Origin: Acidobacteriota bacterium
Lineage (GTDB): Bacteria; Acidobacteriota; UBA890; WLXD01
Assembly: GCA_012103255.1 (NCBI GenBank)
Contig: WLXD01000001.1
Span: forward strand, 682,001 to 746,000
DNA length: 64,000 nt
Direction of reading: 5' to 3'
The stretch's first letter is position 1. The number at the start of each line of letters is the position of its first letter. Under the pieces are notes generated by a model. The model did no database searches and was not told the origin of the DNA. It was given only the letters and a program-made list of their open reading frames with translations. The translations under genes were made by a program, and so were the position numbers. Of the stretch, positions 9,406-18,272 are shown one piece after another.

Positions 9406-9729
9406 TGTCTTTTCCTCCGGTTGCCATGTTCTTGTTCGCTGGCGACTCCACTCACGGCGATCGGGGCGGGCCCTGTCCCCGGCCGCGGGGAGCGGTTGTC
9501 GCTTGCCCCGATACAAAGCAATGTCCGTGCCAGAACCGAGAACGCCCGCAGCCACAGGCTCTGGGCCGGATTAGGCGCCGTTTCGGCGCGTCGCAATATC
9601 GACACTGACCCCTGGGCGTCATTTTGAAGATGTCCGCGGGCCGACAGTTCCGGTAAAACCTCCCTCTCGCATGCGGTGGGCGCGGCCGTCCTATAGAAAG
9701 GGACTCACTTGTCGCTATCTGGAGCCCCG
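9406..9729. other. Divergent intergenic region
   Basis: 324 bp between the GWxTD gene (left) and addB (right). It must hold promoters for both directions. I found no hexamer pair with acceptable spacing and no RNA gene or repeat. Confidence 0.4.
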
Positions 9730-12700
9730 ATGGGTCGTCGAATCGTCAGCTCGGTCAGCGCACTGGCCCGGCTCGAGTGCGCCTCCGACTGGCTCACCGC
9801 CAACGCTCGCCGCGGTGGCGTGCTGGTGGCTCCGACTCGTGGGGCCGGGGATGATCTCGCCCGGCAGCTCGCTGCCAACGGCGTTGACTTCTTTGGCCTG
9901 CATCGCACAACGCCGCGCCTGCTCGCGATCGAGATGGCCACACCGGGCCTGGCGGCGGCGGGCCGGCTGCCGGTGGCAGGCTTGAGCCTCGAGGCTTTGG
10001 CGGCGCGTGCCGCGAGTGCGGCCGCCGTGCGGCTGGACCACCTCTCAGCTGTAGCCGGTTACCCCGGGTTTCCGCGCGCCCTGGCCCGCACACTCAATGA
10101 GCTCGGCGGCGCCGGCGTCAGCCCGAACGAACTTGAAGCCCTCGGTCCGGCCTGTCGAGATCTGGTGGAGCTCTGGACCGACTACATCGGCGAAATGGAC
10201 CGGGTGCGGCACTGGGAGAGCGATCAGCTCGCCTTCGCCGACCGAACCATGGTGTGGGAAGCCGCGGCCGGAGCGGCGGACACAGGCCACCCGCTCGCCG
10301 GGCTGCCCTTGTTGTTTCTCGATGTGGCTCCCGCGACTCCCGCCGAGGGCTCGTTCTGGCGGGCGTTGGCAGCGTTGAGCCCGGATCTGCTGGCGACGGT
10401 CCCTGGCGGGGATCCGGGTCGCGCGGCGTTGGCCGATGCGCTCGATTCGGCGGTGGTGTCTCTCGACGACCGGATCTCTGAGCAGCCCACACGCCTCGAT
10501 GCCTTGCGCCGGCAGGTGTTCTCGCGTACCACCGAGATTGCGGTCGAAGAGGACGACGGATCACTCGAGATCATCGCGGCACCCGGAGAGGGTCGCGAGG
10601 CGGTCGAGATCGCGCGCCGCGCCCACGAACTCGCCCTTGCCGGGACGCCGTTCGACGAGATGGCCGTTTTGTTGCGGGAGCCCGCGAGCTACCTGGGTCT
10701 CGTGGAGGAGGCGCTCGAGCGGGCGGGAATTCCGGCCTGGTTCACTCGCGGCACAGTCCGTCCGGATCCCGCCGGTCGCGCGCTGCTTACCTTGCTGAGA
10801 TGCGCCGACGAGGGACTCACCGCTTCACGCTTCGCCGAGTACCTCTCGCTCGGTCAGGTGCCCTCGCAACCGGCTCCGGAACGTGAAGATGTTGAGGTGC
10901 CGTGGGTGGAGCCCGACGGCGATCAGCTCGTTTTCAAGACTTTGCTGACACGACCCGCGTCCCGGACAACGGCGGATGCCGACTCGTCCCACACGGAGGT
11001 CCAAGCAGACGACGCAGTGGTTTCGGGAACACTGCGTGCACCTCGGCACTGGGAACGGCTACTCGTCGATGCCGCCGTTGTGGGCGGACGCGATCGCTGG
11101 GCGCGGCGCCTCTCGGGGCTGCAGGCAGAGTTCGAGAAGCGGTCCGCGGATCTCGACGACGGCGACGAGGGCACGCGTGAGCACCTGGCTCGCCAGATGG
11201 ACGACCTCGCCGCACTTGAACGGTACGCCCTCCCGTTGATCGATCGACTCGCTCAGCTCCCGAGTCGAGCAACTTGGGGCACGTGGATTCGGGAGCTACG
11301 CGCCCTTGCCATGTCGGCGGTGCGCCGTCCGACGCGCGTGATCGCGGTTCTCGGTGAATTGGAGCCGATGGACAAGGTTGACGAGGTTGGCCTTGGCGAA
11401 GTGATTCGTGTGCTCGAAGAGCGGCTCACCGAGCTGCGTGCGGAGCCCGAGGGACATCGCTACGGCAAGATCTTCGTCGCGACGATCGACGAAGCGCGCG
11501 GACGCGTGTTCGACACCGTCTTTCTCCCTGGACTGGCCGAGGGCAAGTTCCCGCGCCGAGTTGCCGAAGACCCGCTGCTTCTCGACACCCTGCGCGAGCG
11601 GATCGACGCTCCACTCGAAACGCGCGACGATCGCGCGGCCAGCGAGCGCCTGCTGCTCCGCATTGCCGCGGGCGCGGCGCGTACGCGCCTCGTGGTGTCG
11701 TATCCGACGCTCGACTCCCTACAGGGCCGCGCGCGAGTGCCGTCGTTCTACGCCCTGGATATCGTGCGTGCCGCAGAGGGGGTGTTGCCGAACTCCGAGG
11801 GGCTCGAGTCGCGCGTGCGCGATCGCGCGGACGCCCTCATGGGGTGGCCTGCACCGTCCGATCATCTGCTCGCCATCGACGATGCTGAGTTCGACATCTC
11901 CTATCTGCAGCGTGTTCTCGCTCGAGCGACTCCTGCGGATCGCGGACGTGCGCGCTTCCTGCTAGCGCGCAACGAGCATCTGGCTCGTTCGCTCCGTACT
12001 CGCTATTTGCGATGGGGCAAGACCTTCTCGGGCGCCGACGGAATCGTCACGCCGACGCCGGGTGGCGAGCGCGCTCTCCAGGCGCACCGGCTCCGCGAGC
12101 GAAGCTACTCGCCAACGGCACTGCAGAACTTCGCCGCCTGCCCATACAAGTTCGCCCTGAGCGCGATTCATCGGCTGCGTCCGCGGGATGAGATCGCATC
12201 GCTCGAACGTATGGACCCGCTCACGCGCGGCAGTTTGTTTCACGACGTTCAGTACGAGTTGCATTGCGCCCTGCGCGACGCCCAACTCCTTCCGGTCACC
12301 GTCGACAACCTGTCCGAGGTCACTGAGCTCGGAGACACGGTTCTGGACCGCGTGTCCGACGACTATCGCGATCGTCTAGCCCCAGCGATCGAGCGCGTGT
12401 GGCGCGACGAGGTTGAGGGGCTCCGCACGGACCTGCGCGCGTGGATTCGCGCCGTGGCAGAGAGTGAGGTCGACTGGATACCGACGTACTTCGAGTTTTC
12501 GTTCGGGCTCGGTGCCCAGGCCAATCGCGACCCGCTGAGTCATCACGACGAAGCGGTGGTCTTCGACGGGTACCGGCTTCGGGGTTCGATTGACCTCGTG
12601 GAGACCAACGCCGATGACGGCTCGATCCGCGTCACCGACCACAAGACCGGGAAGGCCGCCTGGAAGCAGCGCCTGATCGTTGACGGCGGCGAGATCCTGC

Positions 12701-13044
12701 AACCGTTGCTGTACGCCCTGGCGGCGGAGCATCACCTCGATGGCCATGTGGTGGGCGGGCGTCTCTTCTATTGCACGAGGCGAGGCCGCTTTGAAACACG
12801 CGAGGTCGAACTGACGCCCGACAATCGCCGCACGGTTGAGCGGGTGCTCGATCTGATCGACAACGAGATCGATCGTGGTTTCCTGCCGGCGGCGCCGAAG
12901 CCGCTGCGTGGCTACGGAAATCACGGCGCGGTGTGCAAATGGTGCGACTTCCGCCCGGTGTGTGGACCCTACGAGGCGACCCGCGTCGCCAACAAAGACC
13001 AGAGTCAGTTGAATCGACTCAACTGGTTGCGGGAGCAGTCATGA
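9730..13044 (+). CDS. addB: AddB-like PD-(D/E)XK nuclease/helicase subunit
   Basis: A large protein (1104 aa) resembling the AddB/RexB subunit of the double-strand-break-resecting helicase-nuclease. The N-terminal helicase-like half lacks a clear Walker A (VLVAPTRGAGDD in its place), as is common in AddB relatives. The C-terminal nuclease shows SPTALQNFAACPYKF, GSIDLVE and VTDHKTGKA (the D and K of the nuclease motif), and three further cysteines in CKWCDFRPVC; with the earlier Cys these fit the AddB-type 4Fe-4S staple. ATG at 9730 has GGAG five bases upstream; a TTG at 9709 is an alternative. The stop overlaps the start of addA by four bases, so the two subunits are made together. Confidence 0.85.
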   Translation: MGRRIVSSVSALARLECASDWLTANARRGGVLVAPTRGAGDDLARQLAANGVDFFGLHRTTPRLLAIEMATPGLAAAGRLPVAGLSLEALAARAASAAAVRLDHLSAVAGYPGFPRALARTLNELGGAGVSPNELEALGPACRDLVELWTDYIGEMDRVRHWESDQLAFADRTMVWEAAAGAADTGHPLAGLPLLFLDVAPATPAEGSFWRALAALSPDLLATVPGGDPGRAALADALDSAVVSLDDRISEQPTRLDALRRQVFSRTTEIAVEEDDGSLEIIAAPGEGREAVEIARRAHELALAGTPFDEMAVLLREPASYLGLVEEALERAGIPAWFTRGTVRPDPAGRALLTLLRCADEGLTASRFAEYLSLGQVPSQPAPEREDVEVPWVEPDGDQLVFKTLLTRPASRTTADADSSHTEVQADDAVVSGTLRAPRHWERLLVDAAVVGGRDRWARRLSGLQAEFEKRSADLDDGDEGTREHLARQMDDLAALERYALPLIDRLAQLPSRATWGTWIRELRALAMSAVRRPTRVIAVLGELEPMDKVDEVGLGEVIRVLEERLTELRAEPEGHRYGKIFVATIDEARGRVFDTVFLPGLAEGKFPRRVAEDPLLLDTLRERIDAPLETRDDRAASERLLLRIAAGAARTRLVVSYPTLDSLQGRARVPSFYALDIVRAAEGVLPNSEGLESRVRDRADALMGWPAPSDHLLAIDDAEFDISYLQRVLARATPADRGRARFLLARNEHLARSLRTRYLRWGKTFSGADGIVTPTPGGERALQAHRLRERSYSPTALQNFAACPYKFALSAIHRLRPRDEIASLERMDPLTRGSLFHDVQYELHCALRDAQLLPVTVDNLSEVTELGDTVLDRVSDDYRDRLAPAIERVWRDEVEGLRTDLRAWIRAVAESEVDWIPTYFEFSFGLGAQANRDPLSHHDEAVVFDGYRLRGSIDLVETNADDGSIRVTDHKTGKAAWKQRLIVDGGEILQPLLYALAAEHHLDGHVVGGRLFYCTRRGRFETREVELTPDNRRTVERVLDLIDNEIDRGFLPAAPKPLRGYGNHGAVCKWCDFRPVCGPYEATRVANKDQSQLNRLNWLREQS

Positions 13045-16000
13045 CGCTCGTGGTCGACGACACGTCAGCGCGCGAGCGGATCCGCACCGAGCTCGGCACG
13101 AGCTTCATCGTCGAAGCCGCCGCCGGTACGGGCAAGACGACCATTCTGATTGCCCGCCTCGTCAACTTGCTCGCAGAAGGCGTCGCCGGAGTCGCACGGG
13201 GAGACTCCGGCATCGATCGGATCGTGGCTGTCACGTTTACCCGCAAGGCTGCCGGCGAGCTCAAGCTGCGGCTGCGCCAGGCGCTCGATACCGCCCGCAT
13301 GGAAGAGGAGGACTCGGCGCGTCGTGTGAATCTCGAGCACGCGATCGCCCACCTCGAAGAGGCGCTCATCGGCACCATTCACTCGTTCTGCGCCGACATT
13401 CTGCGCCAGCGTCCGGTGGAGGCTCGCATCGATCCCGCCTTCCGCGAGATCGATGAAGAAGAGACGGCTGATCTGTTCGATCGCGCGTTCCGGGGCTGGG
13501 TCGAGCAGCGACTCGAGGACATGCCCGAGGGCCTGCGTCGCGCGCTGAGCCGCCTCTCGGTTCGACGAGCGCCCGACGGTCAGACGCCGCTCGACCAGTT
13601 GCGCAACGAAGCGGCGAAGCTCCTGGACTGGCGTCACTATCCGACGGACTGGCGCCGCGAGCCGTTCGATCGCGATGCGGCCGTCGAGAAATGTCTAGAT
13701 GCCGTTGCCGGCCTTGCCGAGATCTATCGAGAGTGTTCGTCGCCGTGGGACCAACTGCGGCGCGGCATCGAAGCGGCGGAACAACTCGACGCCTGGCTGC
13801 GCCATACGGATGCGGTTGTTGACACCCGCGACTACGACGCCCTCGAGGCTCGTTTGATCGAGACCCTCGCCACGTTGCGTGGTCAGACGCGCTGGGGCAC
13901 CGGTCATGGCTCATGGCCCGTCGATGGGCTCAGCCGCGCCGAGGTCGTGCGGCGGCGCGATGCCGTGATCGATCTCCTCCAGGACTTTCGCCGTGACGCC
14001 GACGCGGATCTTGCCCCATTGCTCCGTGAAGAGCTCTCGCAGGTCGTCACCCGCTATGAAGATCTCAAGCAGCAGATGGGTCGCCTCGACTTCCTCGACC
14101 TGCTGATCAGGACGCGAGACATGTTCACCGATCGCGACGAGGTTCGCCGGGATTTGCAGCATCGCTACGCGCACATCTTCGTCGACGAGTTCCAAGACAC
14201 CGATCCGCTGCAGATCGAGATCCTCATGCTGCTGTGCGCGGACGATCCGACGGTGACCGCGTGGCGCAATGCTGTCCCCGTGGCGGGCAAGATCTTCCTT
14301 GTCGGAGACCCGAAACAGTCGATCTATCGGTTCCGGCGTGCCGACGTGCAGATGTACATGCAGGTGCGCCGCGAGCTCGCCGAACGCGGCGTGGCGTTCG
14401 AGGTGCTCACTCGGAGCTGGCGCTCCGGCGCCGGGATTCAGGGGACGGTGAACGCGGCCTTCGATTCGCGCATGGACGGCGATGAGGACGCCGGCCGGCC
14501 GGAGTATCGTCCGCTGGGCGCTAACGAGCGGACGCTTCCGGCCGAGCAGCAGCAAGTGGTCGCGTTGTCGATTCCGAAGCCCTACGGCAAGAAGCAGATC
14601 GCCAAGTCGGCGATCGAGCAGAGCCTCCCCGATACAGCGGCCGCCTGGATCGACTGGTTGCTCAATGAGTCAGGTTGGGAAGTCGAAGATCCGGAAACGC
14701 GCGAGTACGGCAAGGTTCAGCCGAAGCACGTGGCTTTGCTGTTCCGACGCTTCAAGCTGTGGGGCGGAGACGACGCGAGTCGGCCGTACTTGCAGGCGCT
14801 CGAAGCGCGCGGCATTCCGCCCCTGCTGGCTGGCGGCCGGTCGTTTTATCAGCGTGAGGAGGTGGGCACGCTGCTGGCCGCGATGAGTGCCATCGAGTGG
14901 CCGGACGATGAGCTCTCGGTCTTCGCCACGCTTAAGGGCAGTTTGTTCGCGATTCGCGACGATGCCCTGCTGCGTTTCCGACACGAAGTCGGACGCCCAC
15001 ATCCGTTCCGCACGCTGCCGCCGGAGACAGCTGCGGATGAGGCGATGGCGCCGATAGGAGACGCGTTACGCATCCTGGCCGAGTTGCACCGCGGCCGGAA
15101 CCGCGTGCCCGTCGCGCGCACCGTGCAGCGCCTCATCGAGTTGACGCGCGCCCATGCTGGTTTTGCCATGCGTCCGGCAGGCAATCAGGTTCTGGCCAAC
15201 GTGCAGCACGTGGTCGACCTCGCCCGTCGCTACGAGCTCCGAGGCGGAGCCTCGTTCCGCGGCTTCGTCGAACGACTGCGCGACGAGGCCGGCAAATCCA
15301 GTTCGCGAGAGGCGCCGGTTCTCGATCAGAGGGCGGATGGGGTGCGGCTGCTCACGGTTCACGACGCGAAAGGACTGGAGTTCCCCGTGGTGCTGCTCGC
15401 GGACGTGACTTGCAAGTTGTCGCGCGACACCGCTGACCGCCATGTCGATGCCGATCGCGGACTGTGCGCGCAGCGGTTGCTGGGATGCGCGCCGTGGGAG
15501 CTGGTGGAGAGCGAGCCGCGTGAGGTCACCCACGAGCACGCGGAGAGTGACCGGCTGGCGTACGTGGCGGCAACGCGAGCACGGGACATCCTTGTTGTCC
15601 CGGCGGTGGGGGAGGGCGCCCCGGCAACCGACTATTGGGTGTCGCCTCTGCACGACGCGATCTTCCCGGAAGAGGAGGAGATTCGGAAGGGCACGGATGC
15701 CGCTGGGTGCCCGCCCTTTGGCGAGCGCACGGTTCTGGATCGGCCGCACAGGTCGCCCGGCGGCGCGGAGCCATCGATCAGGCCGGGGCTGCACAGATCC
15801 CGCGCCGGTACGTCAGTTGTGTGGTGGGATCCGGCCGCGCTCAAGCTCGAGGCGCCGCGGGATTTCGGGCTGCGGCAGAAGCATATTCTTGCGCCGGACT
15901 CCGTGGTCGGTGCGGCCGAGGAGGGCGAGGCTAGCTATCTCGAGTGGAGTGGCCGTCGCGTCGAAGCGGTCGAAGCGGGCAAACAACGGAGCCTCGACGT

Positions 16001-16514
16001 GCGCCTCGCGTCATACGCCGAGTCCGGCCCGGATCGCCAGGATCCCGTGTCCGTTGAGCGGGTCGAGCGTGCTTCGGCGCGCCCGTCCGGCCGGCGCTTC
16101 GGCACGCTGGTGCACACCGTGCTGAAGGACGTGGAGTGGGACGCGGATAGCGATTCGGTGCGCGGCCTGGCCGTGCTGCATGGTCGCAATCTTGGCGCTG
16201 AACTGGCAGAGATTGACGCGGCGACGGAGGCCGTGACGGCTGCACTGCAACATCCGCTCATGCGCGAGGCGGCCGCCTCGGCGGAGTGCTACCGCGAGGC
16301 GCCGTTCATGTATCCCTCGCCGGATGGCGCGGTGATGGAAGGTGTGGTCGACCTTGTCTACCGCGCCGCTGACGAATGGGTCGTCGTCGATTTCAAGACT
16401 GACGACCCGGGCCCTGACCTGCTCGATAGCTACGGGGTTCAGGCGGGCTGGTACTGCGTCGCGGTGGAGCGGTTGCTGGGTGGCACAGCAAGGGCCGTGT
16501 TGCTGGGCGTTTAG
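13041..16514 (+). CDS. addA: AddA-like UvrD-family helicase-nuclease
   Basis: A 1157-aa superfamily 1A helicase with a C-terminal nuclease. Motifs in order: Walker A EAAAGTGKTTILIARL, TFTRKAAGELK, GTIHSFCADIL, motif II FVDEFQDTDPLQ, LVGDPKQSIYRFRRADV, motif V LTVHDAKGLEFPVVLL, motif VI AYVAATRARD, then the nuclease residues MEGVVDL and VVDFKTDDP with downstream QAGWYCVAVE. This order is that of AddA/RecB. Start ATG at 13041 forms an ATGA overlap with addB and fits the conserved N-terminus; an earlier in-frame start at 12933 lies inside addB and adds unrelated residues. Predicted role: recombinational repair of double-strand breaks with AddB. Confidence 0.9.
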   Translation: MTLVVDDTSARERIRTELGTSFIVEAAAGTGKTTILIARLVNLLAEGVAGVARGDSGIDRIVAVTFTRKAAGELKLRLRQALDTARMEEEDSARRVNLEHAIAHLEEALIGTIHSFCADILRQRPVEARIDPAFREIDEEETADLFDRAFRGWVEQRLEDMPEGLRRALSRLSVRRAPDGQTPLDQLRNEAAKLLDWRHYPTDWRREPFDRDAAVEKCLDAVAGLAEIYRECSSPWDQLRRGIEAAEQLDAWLRHTDAVVDTRDYDALEARLIETLATLRGQTRWGTGHGSWPVDGLSRAEVVRRRDAVIDLLQDFRRDADADLAPLLREELSQVVTRYEDLKQQMGRLDFLDLLIRTRDMFTDRDEVRRDLQHRYAHIFVDEFQDTDPLQIEILMLLCADDPTVTAWRNAVPVAGKIFLVGDPKQSIYRFRRADVQMYMQVRRELAERGVAFEVLTRSWRSGAGIQGTVNAAFDSRMDGDEDAGRPEYRPLGANERTLPAEQQQVVALSIPKPYGKKQIAKSAIEQSLPDTAAAWIDWLLNESGWEVEDPETREYGKVQPKHVALLFRRFKLWGGDDASRPYLQALEARGIPPLLAGGRSFYQREEVGTLLAAMSAIEWPDDELSVFATLKGSLFAIRDDALLRFRHEVGRPHPFRTLPPETAADEAMAPIGDALRILAELHRGRNRVPVARTVQRLIELTRAHAGFAMRPAGNQVLANVQHVVDLARRYELRGGASFRGFVERLRDEAGKSSSREAPVLDQRADGVRLLTVHDAKGLEFPVVLLADVTCKLSRDTADRHVDADRGLCAQRLLGCAPWELVESEPREVTHEHAESDRLAYVAATRARDILVVPAVGEGAPATDYWVSPLHDAIFPEEEEIRKGTDAAGCPPFGERTVLDRPHRSPGGAEPSIRPGLHRSRAGTSVVWWDPAALKLEAPRDFGLRQKHILAPDSVVGAAEEGEASYLEWSGRRVEAVEAGKQRSLDVRLASYAESGPDRQDPVSVERVERASARPSGRRFGTLVHTVLKDVEWDADSDSVRGLAVLHGRNLGAELAEIDAATEAVTAALQHPLMREAAASAECYREAPFMYPSPDGAVMEGVVDLVYRAADEWVVVDFKTDDPGPDLLDSYGVQAGWYCVAVERLLGGTARAVLLGV

Positions 16515-16523
16515 CTGGCCGGC

Positions 16524-17531
16524 ATGTCAGAATCCGCGCCCATGACCGACTCGAAACGCCGCGACGTGCTGATCAACGTTGCTCTCGCGACGGGGATCTT
16601 CCTGGGTCTGTGCGTGGCCGCCGAAGTTGCCCTACGAGTGGTGCTGCTCGGCAAGTACAACCCGTTCGAGCGCGATGCGACGCTCGGAGTGCGGCTCAAG
16701 TCTGACTACGACGGCGCCTATCCCCGCGTGCGCGTCCGGACCGACGCTCACGGGCGCAGAATTCCGGCCGATCAAAACGTCGACGCAACCGGCCGGTTCC
16801 TGTTCGTAGGCGACTCCGTGACGTTTGGGTTCAGCATTGAATCGCAGTACACATTCCCGATCTTGATCGCCGATCGACTCGGCGAGCGGGCTGATGCGAC
16901 GGTTGCGGCAGTGCCCGGCTACAACCTCGAACAGGTGATCGGACTGATGCGCGAGAACCTGGCGCGCGTTCGGCCCGAGTTCGTTGTGTACGGGCTGGTG
17001 GTCAACGACGTAAACAGCGCGCTGACGCCGACAACGTACGAGGCGCTGGATCCGTCCGCTGCCCGAGCGGCGCAGGGTGGCCTTCTGTCGCGGTCCGCCT
17101 TCGCAGCTTTCTTGCAGCGGCGTCTTCGTCGGGTGTCCTTGCGCTTCATCACACAGCCGGAGCCCGAACAGCGGGCCGACAACGTGATCCGCGATTACTC
17201 GACGCAACTGCCGCGCGACGCGGATGCAGCTTTCCGCCGGCAGTGGCGGGAACTCGAAGCGTTGCAGCGAGAGGCGGACGTGCCCTTTTACGTGTTCGTG
17301 GCTCCGTACGCCCTACAGGTGGACGAAGAACCGGGGATGCGCGCCTTGCAGGACTACGTTGCGGAGCTCTGTGTGGACAGTCCGTTGCTCTGCATCGATC
17401 CGCTCGATGAGTTCCTGGACGCCGCAGGCGAACCGCTCTTCACCGCGGGTAGCAGCTACCACTACAACGAAACCGGACACGTTCTGATGGCGGAATGGCT
17501 CCTCGAACAGTTGAGGCAACCAGGATCGTGA
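16524..17531 (+). CDS. Membrane-anchored SGNH/GDSL hydrolase
   Basis: The 335-aa protein has one N-terminal membrane helix (about residues 14-36) followed by an SGNH esterase fold. Block I is FVGDSVTFGFS with the likely catalytic Ser, block III is GLVVNDVNS with the Asn, and the C-terminal SYHYNETGHVLMAEW contributes the His region. Such proteins often remove or add acyl groups on surface glycans; the substrate is unknown here. It follows addA by nine bases and overlaps the next gene by four, so it is probably in the same transcript. Confidence 0.8.
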   Translation: MSESAPMTDSKRRDVLINVALATGIFLGLCVAAEVALRVVLLGKYNPFERDATLGVRLKSDYDGAYPRVRVRTDAHGRRIPADQNVDATGRFLFVGDSVTFGFSIESQYTFPILIADRLGERADATVAAVPGYNLEQVIGLMRENLARVRPEFVVYGLVVNDVNSALTPTTYEALDPSAARAAQGGLLSRSAFAAFLQRRLRRVSLRFITQPEPEQRADNVIRDYSTQLPRDADAAFRRQWRELEALQREADVPFYVFVAPYALQVDEEPGMRALQDYVAELCVDSPLLCIDPLDEFLDAAGEPLFTAGSSYHYNETGHVLMAEWLLEQLRQPGS

Positions 17532-18205
17532 CCTCAGAAGCTCCCGTGCGCCTCGAGCTCGATTTGCCGGATCTACTCGTTGGCTGGGTCTGCGCGGCGG
17601 GCGTGACCGTTGCCGACTCGCCGCCCGAGTTGGCCGACCAACTGGAAGCCCTCTTGGCCGACACTTCGCAGTGGGGATTGAACGACGAGGTTCGTGTGGG
17701 AGTCCGTGATCTCTTGCGTGGTCACGGCTACAAGCCGTCGGGGCGTGGTAAGCCGGCCAGCGAGTTTCTCGTGCGGGCGGCTTCGACCGACGAGTTCCCG
17801 CGCATCAATAACCTCGTCGACATCAACAACCTGATGTCGCTCCAGACGGGGTGGCCGATCTCGATCATCGATCGCGATCTCGCCCGCACCGACCAATTCA
17901 TGATGCGCCACGGCGCGGCGGACGAGAGCTTCGTTTTCAATGCGGCGGGCCACGAGATCGGACTTGGAGGACTGCTGCTGCTCGCGGCTGACGACGGTCG
18001 ACCGCTCGGCAATCCGGTGAAGGATTCCATGGCCGCCAAGCTGACCCAGGACACGACCCGCGTGCTCGTCGTGATCTACACGAGCCGAGCCGTGACGGAC
18101 GCCGCGACCGTGGGCGCGGTGGCGGCCGAGTTCGCGGATCTTCTGCGGGCCCACGGGGGTGCTACCGCGGTTGCGTCCGGAGTCGTCGAGCCGGCCGAGA
18201 GCTAG
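17528..18205 (+). CDS. B3/4-domain protein
   Basis: The 225-aa protein resembles the stand-alone B3/4 domain of the phenylalanyl-tRNA synthetase beta chain, with the conserved RINNLVDINNLMSLQTGWPIS region and, later, GNPVKDSMAAKLT. These free-standing proteins are thought to bind or edit tRNA or amino-acid-like ligands; no role is proven. I chose GTG at 17528, which forms a GTGA overlap with the stop of the SGNH gene; an ATG at 17495 lies inside that gene and adds unrelated residues. Confidence 0.75.
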   Translation: MTSEAPVRLELDLPDLLVGWVCAAGVTVADSPPELADQLEALLADTSQWGLNDEVRVGVRDLLRGHGYKPSGRGKPASEFLVRAASTDEFPRINNLVDINNLMSLQTGWPISIIDRDLARTDQFMMRHGAADESFVFNAAGHEIGLGGLLLLAADDGRPLGNPVKDSMAAKLTQDTTRVLVVIYTSRAVTDAATVGAVAAEFADLLRAHGGATAVASGVVEPAES

Positions 18206-18272
18206 GCGCGGCACGCGTATACTCCGCCGAGATTGACGCCAGCGCCCCAGCCGGCGAGTTCACGGAGGAACC